DNA of 64,000 nucleotides from Roseofilum capinflatum BLCC-M114 (GTDB lineage: Bacteria > Cyanobacteriota > Cyanobacteriia > Cyanobacteriales > Desertifilaceae). Below are positions 18,683-28,277 of the stretch, in pieces. The notes beneath the pieces are model-generated. The model was not told the DNA's origin. It searched no databases and saw only the letters and a list, made by a program, of their open reading frames with translations. The stretch is taken from positions 1 to 64,000 of the forward strand of contig NZ_JAQOSO010000096.1 in NCBI RefSeq assembly GCF_030068505.1, in the 5' to 3' direction. Made by a program: the position numbers and the translations under genes. The stretch's first letter is position 1; each line of letters starts with the position of its first letter.

Positions 18683-19345
18683 ATGAAGCTTGTTATCCAG
18701 GGAAAAAACATTGAAATAACAGATGCAATTCGTGACTATGTTAATCAAAAAGTTGAAAAGGCTGTCAGTCATTTTGAGAGTCTGACAACAGAGGTTGATG
18801 TCAATCTTTCGGTAGCTCGTAATCCCCGGATAAACCCCAAGCAGACGGCTGAAGTGACCATTTATGCCAATGGAACGGTCATTCGGTCGGAGGAGAGCAG
18901 TGAAGATCTCTACGCCAGTATTGATTTGGTGGCAGACAAGATTGCTCGACGGCTGCGGAAGTATAAGGAGAAGCGCCAAAAAAATAATAAACACAAAACC
19001 AAGACGGCAGTTGAACCTCCTGAACTGGTGGAAGACCTGGTGGAGGATACGGAGGGAATCAGCGATTTAATTGCTAATGGTACTCCGGAACTACCGCCAG
19101 ATGTGGTGAGAACCAAGTATTTTGCCATGCCTCCGATGACTGTGGAAGAAGCGCTTGAACAGTTGCAACTGGTCGGCCATGATTTCTTTATGTTCAGAAA
19201 TGCGGATACGGGAGAAATCAATGTGATCTATGAGCGCAACCATGGTGGATATGGAGTTCTCATGCCTCGCAATGGCAATGGCCATACCCAAGGTCGCAAT
19301 GGTTCCACGGCTCAAGCCAATGCAACCGTAAGCTCGAATGCTTAA
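18683..19345 (+). CDS. hpf: long-form ribosome hibernation factor (light-repressed protein A)
   Basis: 220 residues. The N-terminal S30AE/HPF domain (1-100; [20 protein letters not shown]) binds the 30S decoding site. The C-terminal domain (about 145-195; [25 protein letters not shown]) dimerises 30S particles into 100S ribosomes. The tail after 195 is Asn/Gly-rich and probably disordered. In cyanobacteria this is LrtA, induced in darkness and stress. Confidence 0.95.
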   Translation: MKLVIQGKNIEITDAIRDYVNQKVEKAVSHFESLTTEVDVNLSVARNPRINPKQTAEVTIYANGTVIRSEESSEDLYASIDLVADKIARRLRKYKEKRQKNNKHKTKTAVEPPELVEDLVEDTEGISDLIANGTPELPPDVVRTKYFAMPPMTVEEALEQLQLVGHDFFMFRNADTGEINVIYERNHGGYGVLMPRNGNGHTQGRNGSTAQANATVSSNA

Positions 19346-19421
19346 CATGGGATTCATGTTTGCCTTAGAACGGCCCGATGGCAGAAGAGACTAAATGCCT
19401 CAAATGCCATCCCGGTTGCCG

Positions 19422-21611
19422 TTAACCGGTTTGTTGCCAGATTTTAACCGTCATGTCTTGGGAACCACTGATTAAGGTTTTCCCATCGGGACTAAAGGCA
19501 ACAGCAGTAACGGGGCCTTGATGACCTACTAAGGTGTCGATTTCTTCACCGGTTTCGAGTTTCCAGAGTTTGATGCTCTGGTCATGGCTTCCACTGACTA
19601 GCATTTGTCCGTCGGGGTTGAGTCCAACGGTGTAGACAATTCCTTGATGGCCGGAAAAGGTTCGCACTAATCCCCTCGTGCTACAATTCCACAGTTTAAT
19701 GGTGCGATCGCCACATCCGCCCGCTAACATTTGGGCATCCGGTGTTAGAGCAACGCTATAGAGGGCCATGGTGACTTCGAGGGTCATTTGGGGGCTATCG
19801 GCTCCCACTTGCCACACTTGGATGAGACCGCGATGATCGTTGCGGCCGGCGATCGCCAAAACATCCCCATCTCTGCTAAACCCTAACGAATCAATCTCAT
19901 AATCCACATAATAATTGGTGCGGAGCAACTCCCCATGAGCAAAATCCCAAAATCTCAGGGAACTCTTCTCTTCTAAGGGTTCCGAACCCGCGCTCACCAA
20001 GGTTTGCCCATCCGCACTAATAGCAACCACCGTTGTCCAATCTTCGCATTCCAATTCTTGCAGCATTTTGCCCGTCGTTACATTCCAAATTTCAATCTCT
20101 CCGGTAGCTGCTGCTAGGGTTTTCCCATCTCGACTCAGAGCCACAGAACTGACGGATAAATCCTCGAAATCTAAAGATAACCGGGTCATTTCATAGGTGC
20201 TTAAATCTACGCTGTTCATTTCCTCATAGCCCCCACTCACTAAGCGACTCCCATCGGAACTGAGGGATAAACAAGTCACGGCGCTCGATTGAGTGAGGGT
20301 TTTCACGCATTGCCAACCCGTTTTACTTTTAATAGATTCAGGCTGTGATACTACCGGAGATGGAGCTTTAGGAGTCGCCGGTTGTGCAGGCATTGGCGTT
20401 TGATTAGGGGTGTCCCACTCATCCTCATCCCCCCATTCATCATCACGGCTGAGATCCGGTTCAAAGTCCATCTGAGATTGAAAGTCATCAAACCCCTGTT
20501 TAATCCGATTCACCCATTTTTCGGCACGTTCGGTAAAGCTTTTTACGTCAGAAACCGGTGTTTCGGAGTCGGGTGTTGGGGGTTGGGGGGCTTTCTCCAG
20601 TCGGTTTTGCAACTGGATCAGTAACTCCGTTTGTTGGTTGAGTTGGCTTTGCAGTTGGGAAAGTGCGGCTGAGTCTGTGGCGTTATGTTGGGGGGTTTGG
20701 GTGGGTAAATTCTGAATTTCGGTTGAGAGTTTATCGAGTTGGGTTTGCAGTTGGGTTAATTGGGGAATAACATCCCCAGACGTTTGGGGAACGGGTAAGG
20801 ATTGTAACTGTTCATTGACGTGAACAATGGAGTTGAGTAGCTCCGTTGACTGGGAACCCAGGTGTTCTAAAGTGGTTTCCAGGTTTTCCAGTTGGCTCGA
20901 TGCGGTGTTTAATTGGCTCAGATCCAGGCGATCGATTTGCCCTTGTACGGCTTCTTTCCAGGTGGTGAGGCTCTGCTGAACATCGTTAAAACTTTGATCT
21001 AGATGCTCTTGCAGTCGGCTATATTGACCGCGCAATTCAGCTAGATCGCCCTCTACGTCTTGCTTGAGGGTTTTGACTTCCCCAGAGACTTCGGTTAACT
21101 GGGATTCTAAAGATTGTAGTCGTTCTTCAGTGGGGAGGCGATCGAGTCGTTGCAGAATCTGCGCTAAGGATTCGAGGACATAATTGGACTGATTGCGAAG
21201 TTGAGCTAATTCTTCTTCCATACTCTTAAAATCTAGGGTTTCCAAAACCGATAAGCGATCGCTTAAATTTGCTTCAACTCTACTCAGTCCTTGTTCCCAC
21301 TGTCGAGGGTTGATTTCACTCCCTAGAGAAAGGACAACTGCGCGTAAGGATTCGATCTCTTCAGAAATCTCTTCAGAAAGGGAAGCTTGCAGTTGCGGCA
21401 GATCCATTTGTCTATCCTGCTGATACTGTGCAGCCAGACGTTGACGGTTAATCAGATTGAGAAACAGAGACAAAGACATCGGAGTGGCAACAAACACCAC
21501 CTTTTCCAGAAGCACAGCAAACCCAGCCCCCACCACCGAGGCGACGATAGACACAGATTCAGCCATTTCCGTCCAATGGCGGTTTTTCACGGTTGGCTTG
21601 TTGTTCGACAT
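19422..21611 (-). CDS. membrane-anchored coiled-coil WD40 repeat protein
   Basis: 729 residues. A hydrophobic N-terminal region (about 20-50, SIVASVVGAGFAVLLEKVVF) suggests one or two membrane segments. About 60-345 is long coiled coil rich in Leu, Gln and Glu. A low-complexity acidic linker follows. From 435 to the end there are seven WD40-like blades, the last two very regular (LVSGSHDQSIKLW, LISGSQDMTVKIW), enough for one closed propeller. It is likely a scaffold at the membrane; the partner is unknown. Confidence 0.88.
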   Translation of the reverse strand: MSNNKPTVKNRHWTEMAESVSIVASVVGAGFAVLLEKVVFVATPMSLSLFLNLINRQRLAAQYQQDRQMDLPQLQASLSEEISEEIESLRAVVLSLGSEINPRQWEQGLSRVEANLSDRLSVLETLDFKSMEEELAQLRNQSNYVLESLAQILQRLDRLPTEERLQSLESQLTEVSGEVKTLKQDVEGDLAELRGQYSRLQEHLDQSFNDVQQSLTTWKEAVQGQIDRLDLSQLNTASSQLENLETTLEHLGSQSTELLNSIVHVNEQLQSLPVPQTSGDVIPQLTQLQTQLDKLSTEIQNLPTQTPQHNATDSAALSQLQSQLNQQTELLIQLQNRLEKAPQPPTPDSETPVSDVKSFTERAEKWVNRIKQGFDDFQSQMDFEPDLSRDDEWGDEDEWDTPNQTPMPAQPATPKAPSPVVSQPESIKSKTGWQCVKTLTQSSAVTCLSLSSDGSRLVSGGYEEMNSVDLSTYEMTRLSLDFEDLSVSSVALSRDGKTLAAATGEIEIWNVTTGKMLQELECEDWTTVVAISADGQTLVSAGSEPLEEKSSLRFWDFAHGELLRTNYYVDYEIDSLGFSRDGDVLAIAGRNDHRGLIQVWQVGADSPQMTLEVTMALYSVALTPDAQMLAGGCGDRTIKLWNCSTRGLVRTFSGHQGIVYTVGLNPDGQMLVSGSHDQSIKLWKLETGEEIDTLVGHQGPVTAVAFSPDGKTLISGSQDMTVKIWQQTG

Positions 21612-21791
21612 GGCAAGATTCCCATTCCTGGATCTAGTGTAGTCCTTCTTGTCTAGCAGGGGGTTGGGGGGATCTTGTGCCCTTGTATCTCATTAAGCAA
21701 GCAAAGCGCTATAACTATCAAGGATCGATTGAGGGCAAGCTTCAAAAGAAATAGGATAAGATAGGCAAACTCAAGATAGGAGAAGCAGATC

Positions 21792-22982
21792 ATGAAAGTT
21801 TCTGATTCCGATCGCACTCAACACCCCCACAAACCCTTACCTCCCCCTCCTCATCCATCCAAAAGCCCTCAACCCTTTCAAGCGGGAAACTTAATCAAAA
21901 AAATTGTACAGCACGCCCACACCAATAAAGCCTCGGATATTCATATTCGCGTGGGACAGGTCACCCGATTTCGAGTCCGGGGTAAAATGATGAAGCTCAA
22001 AGAGCAAAATCCAGTCACCCCCGAACAATTCGATCAGTACCTAGAAGATATTCTGCCCCCAGAACAACGTCAAAAATTTGCCCAAGATAAAGAATTAGAT
22101 ACAGCCATATTTTATGAAGGATTAGTGCGCTGTCGGGTCAATTGCTTTGACTCTCTAACTGGGGGAGCCATGGTATTACGCTTGATTAGTTTGGAGATTC
22201 CTACCATCGAGCAATTGGGCTTACCCGAAGTGTTACAGGATCTCATTTGTAGTCAACAAGGTCTAATTTTAGTCACGGGGCCAACCGGGTCAGGAAAATC
22301 AACCACATTGGCGGCGATGATTGATTTTCTCAATAAGAGCGAATATAAACATATTGTCACCATTGAAGACCCCATTGAGTATGTGCATCCCTCCCATAAA
22401 TGTTTACTCAGTCAACGGGAAGTGGGGTTACATACCCATGATTTTTACCAGGCCCTGCGAGCCGTTTTGCGGGAAGATCCAGATGTAATTTTAATTGGAG
22501 AAATGCGCGATCGCATTACCGTAAATACTGCTCTGCAAGCGGCTCAAACCGGTCACTTAGTGCTGGGAACCCTCCATACTCGTAATGCCATTAATGCCAT
22601 TAATCGCCTGTTAAATCTCTATAGTGCAGAGGAACAGCAAGCCGTTCGCATTCAAGTGGCGGATTCTCTCGTAGGTGTGGTTGCCCAATTGTTACTACCA
22701 ACAACCGATGGACGACGGACAGCGGCCCATGAAATCTTGGTCAATACTCCAGCCATGCAAGACTATTTATTAAAAGGGTCTGAAGATGAAGCGTTTCAAT
22801 TAATGGAAACAGGCAAAATGGATGGGATGTGTGTGATGAATCAATCTCTGTATAAATTGATTTTAGAGGGCCGAATTACGATTGAGGAAGCACAAAAGGT
22901 TTCTTCCGATCCGGGTGAGTTAGATCGGTTAATGAGAACTGGAGGTTATGATGCTCACCAGTCTCCACGAGATTGGCAGTAA
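21792..22982 (+). CDS. type IV pilus twitching motility ATPase, PilT family
   Basis: 396 residues. A Pro-rich N-terminal extension (about 1-35) precedes the PilT core. Walker A is GPTGSGKST (near 163), the Asp box is TIEDPIEYVH, Walker B is ILIGEMRD, and the His box is THTRNAINAINRL. The AIRAG motif of PilT is not evident, so this may be the PilT2 paralogue rather than the main retraction motor. An AGGAG site lies 9-10 bases before the ATG. No other pilus genes are nearby. Confidence 0.9.
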   Translation: MKVSDSDRTQHPHKPLPPPPHPSKSPQPFQAGNLIKKIVQHAHTNKASDIHIRVGQVTRFRVRGKMMKLKEQNPVTPEQFDQYLEDILPPEQRQKFAQDKELDTAIFYEGLVRCRVNCFDSLTGGAMVLRLISLEIPTIEQLGLPEVLQDLICSQQGLILVTGPTGSGKSTTLAAMIDFLNKSEYKHIVTIEDPIEYVHPSHKCLLSQREVGLHTHDFYQALRAVLREDPDVILIGEMRDRITVNTALQAAQTGHLVLGTLHTRNAINAINRLLNLYSAEEQQAVRIQVADSLVGVVAQLLLPTTDGRRTAAHEILVNTPAMQDYLLKGSEDEAFQLMETGKMDGMCVMNQSLYKLILEGRITIEEAQKVSSDPGELDRLMRTGGYDAHQSPRDWQ

Positions 22983-23113
22983 GTCATTGGTTAGGATTGA
23001 AAAAAAATCAGTTACGGAGCCGATCGATCCAGTAAAATAAACAGTAACAGAATAATAGCTTAAGCTTCTCAAGTGTTGCTAGTCTGGTATAAAAGCAGGA
23101 GGAGATGATTGTT

Positions 23114-23374
23114 ATGTCGAAAGAAGAAGTGATGCGCTTTTTAAAGGATGTCAATCAAGATCATGATTTACGAGACTCTTTGGAACAAGCGGCCGATCCA
23201 CAGGCATTTATTCAGATGGTAAACCAGTTGGGATACCAGTTTGAAACGGGAGAACTTGAAGAGGTTGCCCATGAAGAAAGCAAGGGAATTAACACCCGTA
23301 GACCAACGGGAGTATGGCATTGGTTACGCACGGTCAATTGGATCGATCGCGACCAAACCACCCATTCTTTGTAA
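23114..23374 (+). CDS. Nif11-like domain small protein
   Basis: 86 residues from the ATG at 23114. An AGGAGGAG block abuts the earlier ATG at 23105 and is correctly spaced (9 bases) only for 23114. Residues 1-60 match the Nif11 leader fold (MSKEEVMRFLKDVNQD, then PQAFIQMVNQLGYQF and ELEEV). In some cyanobacteria such leaders head RiPP precursors. The tail here (TGVWHWLRTVNWIDRDQ) has no double-Gly cleavage site and no Cys, and no modifying enzyme is nearby, so a RiPP role is unsupported. Confidence 0.8.
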   Translation: MSKEEVMRFLKDVNQDHDLRDSLEQAADPQAFIQMVNQLGYQFETGELEEVAHEESKGINTRRPTGVWHWLRTVNWIDRDQTTHSL

Positions 23375-23523
23375 GTGCGGACGATCTCTATATTCACTCT
23401 TCACCTAATGCTTGAGTCAACAGCATAACTTTATCCAGGGTGTCATCATAAATTCTGGAAAGCCTGGAGTTACTCTTCTCAAAGGCTCAATTAACAGTAA
23501 ATTCACCCCATTTTTGGTTAACG

Positions 23524-25050
23524 ATGATAGCAACCCTGAAGTCCACAACCCCTAAATTAGACGACCTAAAAGCACGGGTCACCGAGATCTATGATATTAA
23601 TGCGGCTGTTTCTGTACTCTATTGGGATCAAGCCACCTATATGCCCTCTGGAGGGGCCCAAGCTAGGGGACGACAGATGGCCTTGTTGCGGCAAATGGCC
23701 CATCAAAAGTTGACAGACCCTAGATTAGGAGAGTTATTGTCAGATTTAGAGGAGCAAGCTCAAAGCTGGGACTATACTTCCCCAGAAGCGAGTTTAATTC
23801 GCATCACTCGCCGGAATTATCAGAGAGCGATACAAGTGCCTGGGGATTTTGTGGCCCAGTTTTCGGCCCATCGCAGTCGCTGTTACGAAGCTTGGGCTAA
23901 AGCGAGGGAAGAGGATAATTTTGCTCTGGTGCAACCGGAGTTAGAAAAAACCCTGGATTTTACTCGCCAGTATGCGAGTTTTTTTGCTGGCTATGACCAT
24001 ATTGCCGATCCATTGATTGAAGAGGCTGATTATGGGATGACTACGGCAACTCTGCGACCGTTGTTTGCCCAGTTGCGTCAGAAGTTAGTACCATTGGTGG
24101 AGGCTATTTCCTCTTGTCCCCAACCGGATGTTTCCTGTGTGCAGCAAGGGTTCGATCGCCAAAAACAATTACAGTTTACTCTCAATCTCCTACGCCAAGT
24201 GGGGTATGATTTTAATCGCGGTCGCCAGGATGAAAGCTTGCATCCGTTTACCACCAGTTTTTCGATTGGTGATGTGCGAATTACCACCCGTGTGCGGGAA
24301 AACGATCTGACGGAGGCTCTGTTTAGTACGATTCATGAGATGGGCCATGGGTTCTATGAGCAGGGATTGGATCGGAGTTTAGAAGGTACACCGTTAGCAG
24401 AAGGTACATCCTCTGGAGTCCATGAGAGTCAGTCGCGACTGTGGGAAAATTTGGTGGGGCGATCGCCGGAATTTTGGCAGTATTTTTATCCTCAGTTGCA
24501 GGAAGTATTCCCGGATCAACTCAAGGATGTGGCTTTAGATCGCTTTTACCGAGCCATTAACCGGGTAGAGCGATCGCTCATTCGCACAGATGCCGATGAG
24601 GTCACCTATAATCTCCATGTGATGATTCGCTTTGACCTCGAATTAGAATTACTTGAAGGCTCTCTAGAAGTGCGGGATCTGCCCGAAGCTTGGAATGCTC
24701 GCTATCAGGGAGATCTCGGAGTCTGTCCAGAGAGCGATCGCCTGGGTGTGCTTCAGGATGTTCATTGGTATACCTCCACCCTCGGAGCCATGTTCCAGTG
24801 CTACACATTAGGCAACATTATGAGCGCTCAAATTTATCAAGCCGCTCTCCAGGATCTGCCCCACCTGAAAGACGACATTGCCCAAGGTCATTTTGCCCCC
24901 TTACACCAGTGGTTAATCGACCATATTTATCAATTTGGCAGTGTCTACACCCCACTGGAGTTAATGCAAAAAGTCACCGGTAGCGATTTGACCGTTACCC
25001 CATTTTTGGATTACATTGAGCAGAAATATCGGCAATTGTACGACTTCTAA
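23524..25050 (+). CDS. M32 family metallocarboxypeptidase
   Basis: 508 residues, normal length. The zinc motif HEMGH is at 271-275, followed by the family motif EGTSSGVHESQSRLWEN containing the third ligand (as EGTSSGVHESQS). NLHVMIRFDLELELLEG and the C-terminal YTPLELMQKVTGSDLT are typical. It removes C-terminal residues from peptides in the cytoplasm. Confidence 0.95.
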   Translation: MIATLKSTTPKLDDLKARVTEIYDINAAVSVLYWDQATYMPSGGAQARGRQMALLRQMAHQKLTDPRLGELLSDLEEQAQSWDYTSPEASLIRITRRNYQRAIQVPGDFVAQFSAHRSRCYEAWAKAREEDNFALVQPELEKTLDFTRQYASFFAGYDHIADPLIEEADYGMTTATLRPLFAQLRQKLVPLVEAISSCPQPDVSCVQQGFDRQKQLQFTLNLLRQVGYDFNRGRQDESLHPFTTSFSIGDVRITTRVRENDLTEALFSTIHEMGHGFYEQGLDRSLEGTPLAEGTSSGVHESQSRLWENLVGRSPEFWQYFYPQLQEVFPDQLKDVALDRFYRAINRVERSLIRTDADEVTYNLHVMIRFDLELELLEGSLEVRDLPEAWNARYQGDLGVCPESDRLGVLQDVHWYTSTLGAMFQCYTLGNIMSAQIYQAALQDLPHLKDDIAQGHFAPLHQWLIDHIYQFGSVYTPLELMQKVTGSDLTVTPFLDYIEQKYRQLYDF

Positions 25051-25054
25051 AGAA

Positions 25055-25172
25055 CAGACCCTCTCCCTATATCCCTCTCCCTTGGGAGAGGGACTTCTGC
25101 TCCCCTTCTCCTGCGGGAGAAGGGGGTAGGGGGATGAGGGGCAGCCATTACATAACTCATTTAGGTTTGCTA
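25055..25172. mobile_element. MITE family 1, left-truncated copy
   Basis: It has the hairpin interior and the right terminal repeat (CATAACTCATTTAGGTTTGCTA) but lacks the left terminus. It directly follows the M32 gene and abuts the next copy. Confidence 0.75.
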
Positions 25173-25174
25173 CA

Positions 25175-25292
25175 TAGCTAGTCTAAATGAGTTGTGCAAC
25201 AGACAATGCCCTCTCCCTAATCCCTCTCCCACGGGAGAGGGACTTTCAGGGGGATGAGGGGCAGCTCTTACATAACTCATTTAGGTTTGCTA
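25175..25292. mobile_element. MITE family 1, internally deleted copy (118 bp)
   Basis: Both terminal repeats are present (TAGCTAGTCTAAATGAG and its right partner), but the second internal hairpin is deleted. It ends only 15 bases before the lhgO start, so it forms most of the lhgO upstream region. Confidence 0.8.
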
Positions 25293-25307
25293 TAGAGGAT
25301 ATCGATT

Positions 25308-26516
25308 ATGTATGATTTTGCAATAATTGGGGGCGGAATTGTCGGTTTAGCCACAGCCCTGGCATTGCAAAATCGTTTTCCCAACGCCCAAATATCAGTA
25401 TTAGAAAAAGAGCCTCAATTAGCTTTCCATCAAACGGGGAACAATAGCGGGGTCATTCATTCCGGGATTTATTATAAACCGGGAAGCTTGAAAGCCCGTT
25501 TAAGTCGTGCTGGATCAAAATCCATGGTCGAGTTTTGCCAACAGTATGATATCCCCCATGACGTTTGTGGTAAAGTCATTGTCGCCACAGCAGAAGACCA
25601 ATACCCCCAATTGGAAAAACTCTATCAGCGTGGGTTGGAAAATGAGTTAGAAGTGGCGAAAATTTCCGCCGAAGAAGTAAAGGAAATTGAACCCCATGTA
25701 AGTTGTTTAGCCGGGATTCGGGTGAAAACAACTGGCATTGTTGACTATCGCCAAGTCTGTGAAAAATATGCCCAGTTGATTGCCGAATCTGGGGGCGATA
25801 TTCGCCTGAATACGAAGGTGGAAAACTGGCGGGAGATGGCGGAAACGATTATTCTCGAAACTTCCCAAGGGGAAATTGAAGCCAAATTTGTGATTAACTG
25901 TGGGGGATTATTTAGCGATCGCCTCACCCAGATGAGTGGGGTGCAGCCCCAAGCCAAAATCATTCCCTTTCGCGGTGAATATTACGAACTCAAGCCGGAA
26001 AAGCGCTATTTGGTCAAAAACCTCATTTATCCGGTTCCCAACCCAGAATTTCCCTTTTTAGGCGTTCACTTTACCCGCATGATCGATGGCTCTGTCCATG
26101 CGGGGCCGAATGCGGTCTTAAGTTTGAAACGGGAAGGCTATCGAAAAACGGATGTGGATCTGGCTGATGTTGCCGAAATGCTCACCTATCCTGGACTGTG
26201 GAAACTAGCAGCAAAACATGGCAAAGAAGGCATCAAAGAGATTATTCGCTCCTTGAGTAAAGCTGCGTTTGTCCATAGTCTGCAACAGTTGATTCCGGAA
26301 GTGCAAGCGGAAGATGTAATCCCTACCCATGCGGGGGTTCGCGCTCAAGCCTTGAAACCTGATGGCGCTCTAGTTGATGATTTTTTGATTCTCCAGGATA
26401 AGCGAAAAATGCATGTGTGTAATGCACCTTCTCCTGCGGCAACGGCTTCTTTGGAAATTGGTCGAGAAATTGCGGCACAAGTGCCTGAACTACAGGGACT
26501 TATGACTTATACCTGA
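25308..26516 (+). CDS. lhgO: L-2-hydroxyglutarate oxidase
   Basis: 402 residues. It is an FAD-dependent oxidase that converts L-2-hydroxyglutarate to 2-oxoglutarate. The FAD motif is FAIIGGGIVGLATALAL at the N-terminus. The family signature is QTGNNSGVIHSGIYYKPGSLKA (positions about 43-64; key residues N-N-S-G and H-S-G-I-Y-Y). The C-terminal GVRAQALKPDGALVDDF and PSPAATASLEIG are conserved. The ribosome site GAGGAT lies just past the MITE end. The neighbours downstream also act on 2-oxoglutarate. Confidence 0.94.
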   Translation: MYDFAIIGGGIVGLATALALQNRFPNAQISVLEKEPQLAFHQTGNNSGVIHSGIYYKPGSLKARLSRAGSKSMVEFCQQYDIPHDVCGKVIVATAEDQYPQLEKLYQRGLENELEVAKISAEEVKEIEPHVSCLAGIRVKTTGIVDYRQVCEKYAQLIAESGGDIRLNTKVENWREMAETIILETSQGEIEAKFVINCGGLFSDRLTQMSGVQPQAKIIPFRGEYYELKPEKRYLVKNLIYPVPNPEFPFLGVHFTRMIDGSVHAGPNAVLSLKREGYRKTDVDLADVAEMLTYPGLWKLAAKHGKEGIKEIIRSLSKAAFVHSLQQLIPEVQAEDVIPTHAGVRAQALKPDGALVDDFLILQDKRKMHVCNAPSPAATASLEIGREIAAQVPELQGLMTYT

Positions 26517-26646
26517 TCCCTGCATCTATAATCTTAGGAGCGATCGCACATATTTCTTAACTTTAGATGCAGTCACTACACTCTCGAATTGATACAAATT
26601 GTAGAGTTTCAAGGTGTTAATCATCTATTGTACCTAAAATTTAAAT

Positions 26647-26710
26647 AAAGACAATCTGTAAAAGTCTTTTGCCGGAAAGACCAATCTCCGATCGGGCAAA
26701 AGGCTTTTTT
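26647..26710 (+). terminator. strong terminator/attenuator hairpin upstream of SSADH
   Basis: AAGTCTTTTGCC (26662-26673) pairs with GGCAAAAGGCTT (26695-26706) in a 12-bp stem with one U-G pair, followed by a T run to 26710. GTCTTT (26664-26669) can instead pair with AAAGAC at 26676-26681 or at 26647-26652, so there are exclusive alternatives. It ends 30 bases before the SSADH ATG. It could simply be the lhgO terminator. Confidence 0.7.
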
Positions 26711-26740
26711 ATCGCATGATCCACTTGAGGGAGAAGCTGC

Positions 26741-28108
26741 ATGGGCATTGCCACTGTTAACCCAGCAACCGGAGAAACTTGCCAAACGTTTTCGGCGCTG
26801 ACAGATGCTGAACTAGAGAAGAAATTAGCTTTAGCACAACAAGCCTTTTTAGAGTATCGGCAGACCTCTTTTGACCAAAGAGCGACTTGGTTAAAGCAAA
26901 CGGCGGACATTGTGGAAGCCGAAGCGGAAAAGTTTGGCAAAATTATTACCTTAGAAATGGGGAAACCCGTAAAACAAGCGATCGCCGAAGTGAAAAAATG
27001 CGCCCTCGTTTGTCGCTACTATGCCGATCACGCCGAAGAGTTTCTCAGCCCCACCTATACTGAAACTGATGCCAGTCAAAGCTTTGTGGCTTACCATCCC
27101 CTGGGGGCTATTTTAACGGTGATGCCTTGGAATTTCCCCTTCTGGCAAGTGTTCCGGTTTGCGGCTCCGGCCCTGATGGCGGGTAATGTGGGACTGCTCA
27201 AACATGCCTCTAATGTGCCCCAATGTGCGATCGCCCTGGAAGAAATTTTTACCCAAGGCGGTTTCCCCCCTGGAGCCTTCCAAACCCTGCTAGTCGGTGC
27301 GGATAAGGTGGCCCAAATTGTGGCCGATGATCGAGTAAAAGCGGCGACTTTAACCGGCTCGGAACCCGCAGGAGCCAGTTTAGCCTCCATTGCCGGAAAA
27401 CACATTAAAAAAACCGTCCTCGAACTCGGTGGTACTGACCCCTTTATTGTCCTAGAGAGCGCCGATCTCGATGCTGCTGTGGCTACTGCGGTGACGGCGA
27501 GACTGCAAAACAATGGTCAGTCCTGCATTGCCGCTAAACGGTTTATTGTGGTGGAGGCGATCGCCGATCGTTTCCAAAATGCCCTGGTAGAAAAATACCG
27601 GCAACTCAGTATCGGTGACCCCATGGACGAGGCTAATGATATTGGCCCCCTGGCGACCCCCAGTATCCTGAAAGAAGTGGATCAACTGGTGCAAGCCTGT
27701 GTGAGTCAAGGTGCAGAAGTTCTCATCGGTGGCCAAGCTCTGAGCGATCGCCCCGGAAACTACTACCCGCCCACCATTTTAGCCAACATTCCCCCCGGCA
27801 CTCCCGCCGACACCGAAGAATTTTTCGGCCCCGTTGCCCTCCTGTTCCGGGTTAAAGACATCGACGAAGCCATTACCCTGGCGAACTCCACCTCCCTAGG
27901 ACTAGGAGCAAGTGCTTGGACAACTAACGAACAAGAGTGCGATCGCCTCATTCGCGACCTCGAAGCGGGAGCCGTCTTCATCAATGGTATGGTAAAATCC
28001 GACCCCCGTCTCCCCTTCGGTGGCATTAAGCGATCGGGCTACGGCCGAGAACTGAGCGTCGAAGGTATCCGCGAATTTGTCAACCTCAAAACCGTTTGGA
28101 TCAAGTAG
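26741..28108 (+). CDS. succinate-semialdehyde dehydrogenase
   Basis: 455 residues. It oxidises succinic semialdehyde to succinate with NAD(P)+. The catalytic C262 lies in NNGQSCIAAKRF, the general base E228 in LELGGTDPF, and N131 in MPWNFPFWQ. It is the short (455-460 residue) cyanobacterial type that pairs with 2-oxoglutarate decarboxylase to close the TCA cycle, described in Synechococcus PCC 7002. The decarboxylase gene is next, 169 bases downstream. GAGGGAG precedes the ATG. Confidence 0.93.
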   Translation: MGIATVNPATGETCQTFSALTDAELEKKLALAQQAFLEYRQTSFDQRATWLKQTADIVEAEAEKFGKIITLEMGKPVKQAIAEVKKCALVCRYYADHAEEFLSPTYTETDASQSFVAYHPLGAILTVMPWNFPFWQVFRFAAPALMAGNVGLLKHASNVPQCAIALEEIFTQGGFPPGAFQTLLVGADKVAQIVADDRVKAATLTGSEPAGASLASIAGKHIKKTVLELGGTDPFIVLESADLDAAVATAVTARLQNNGQSCIAAKRFIVVEAIADRFQNALVEKYRQLSIGDPMDEANDIGPLATPSILKEVDQLVQACVSQGAEVLIGGQALSDRPGNYYPPTILANIPPGTPADTEEFFGPVALLFRVKDIDEAITLANSTSLGLGASAWTTNEQECDRLIRDLEAGAVFINGMVKSDPRLPFGGIKRSGYGRELSVEGIREFVNLKTVWIK

Positions 28109-28277
28109 GGGCAAGGGAATAGGGAATAGGGAAACCCCCCCTGTGTCCCCCCAAGGGGGGAAGGGAATAGGGAATAGGAAAAACAGTGTTTTCCCCATCT
28201 CCCCATCTCCTCATCTCCCCATCTCCCCATTCCCCCATCCCCCACTCCCCCATCCCCCTATCCCATTACTATTTCCC
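28109..28277. repeat. repeat cluster between SSADH and decarboxylase genes
   Basis: It holds GGGAATA heptamers, a hairpin core (CCCCCC then GGGGGG), and a long CCCATCTCC/CCCCCATC tract. The first 60 bases (28113-28178) are nearly identical to 48001-48059. The tract ends at the decarboxylase start, and open frames through it give false N-terminal extensions. Confidence 0.75.

Noticed and set aside
23114-23374. RiPP precursor
   Set aside because: Only the Nif11 leader supports this. There is no cleavage site, Cys or modifying enzyme nearby.
28077-28277. N-terminal extension of the decarboxylase
   Set aside because: It overlaps the SSADH end and then repeat DNA. The conserved domain begins at the ATG at 28278.
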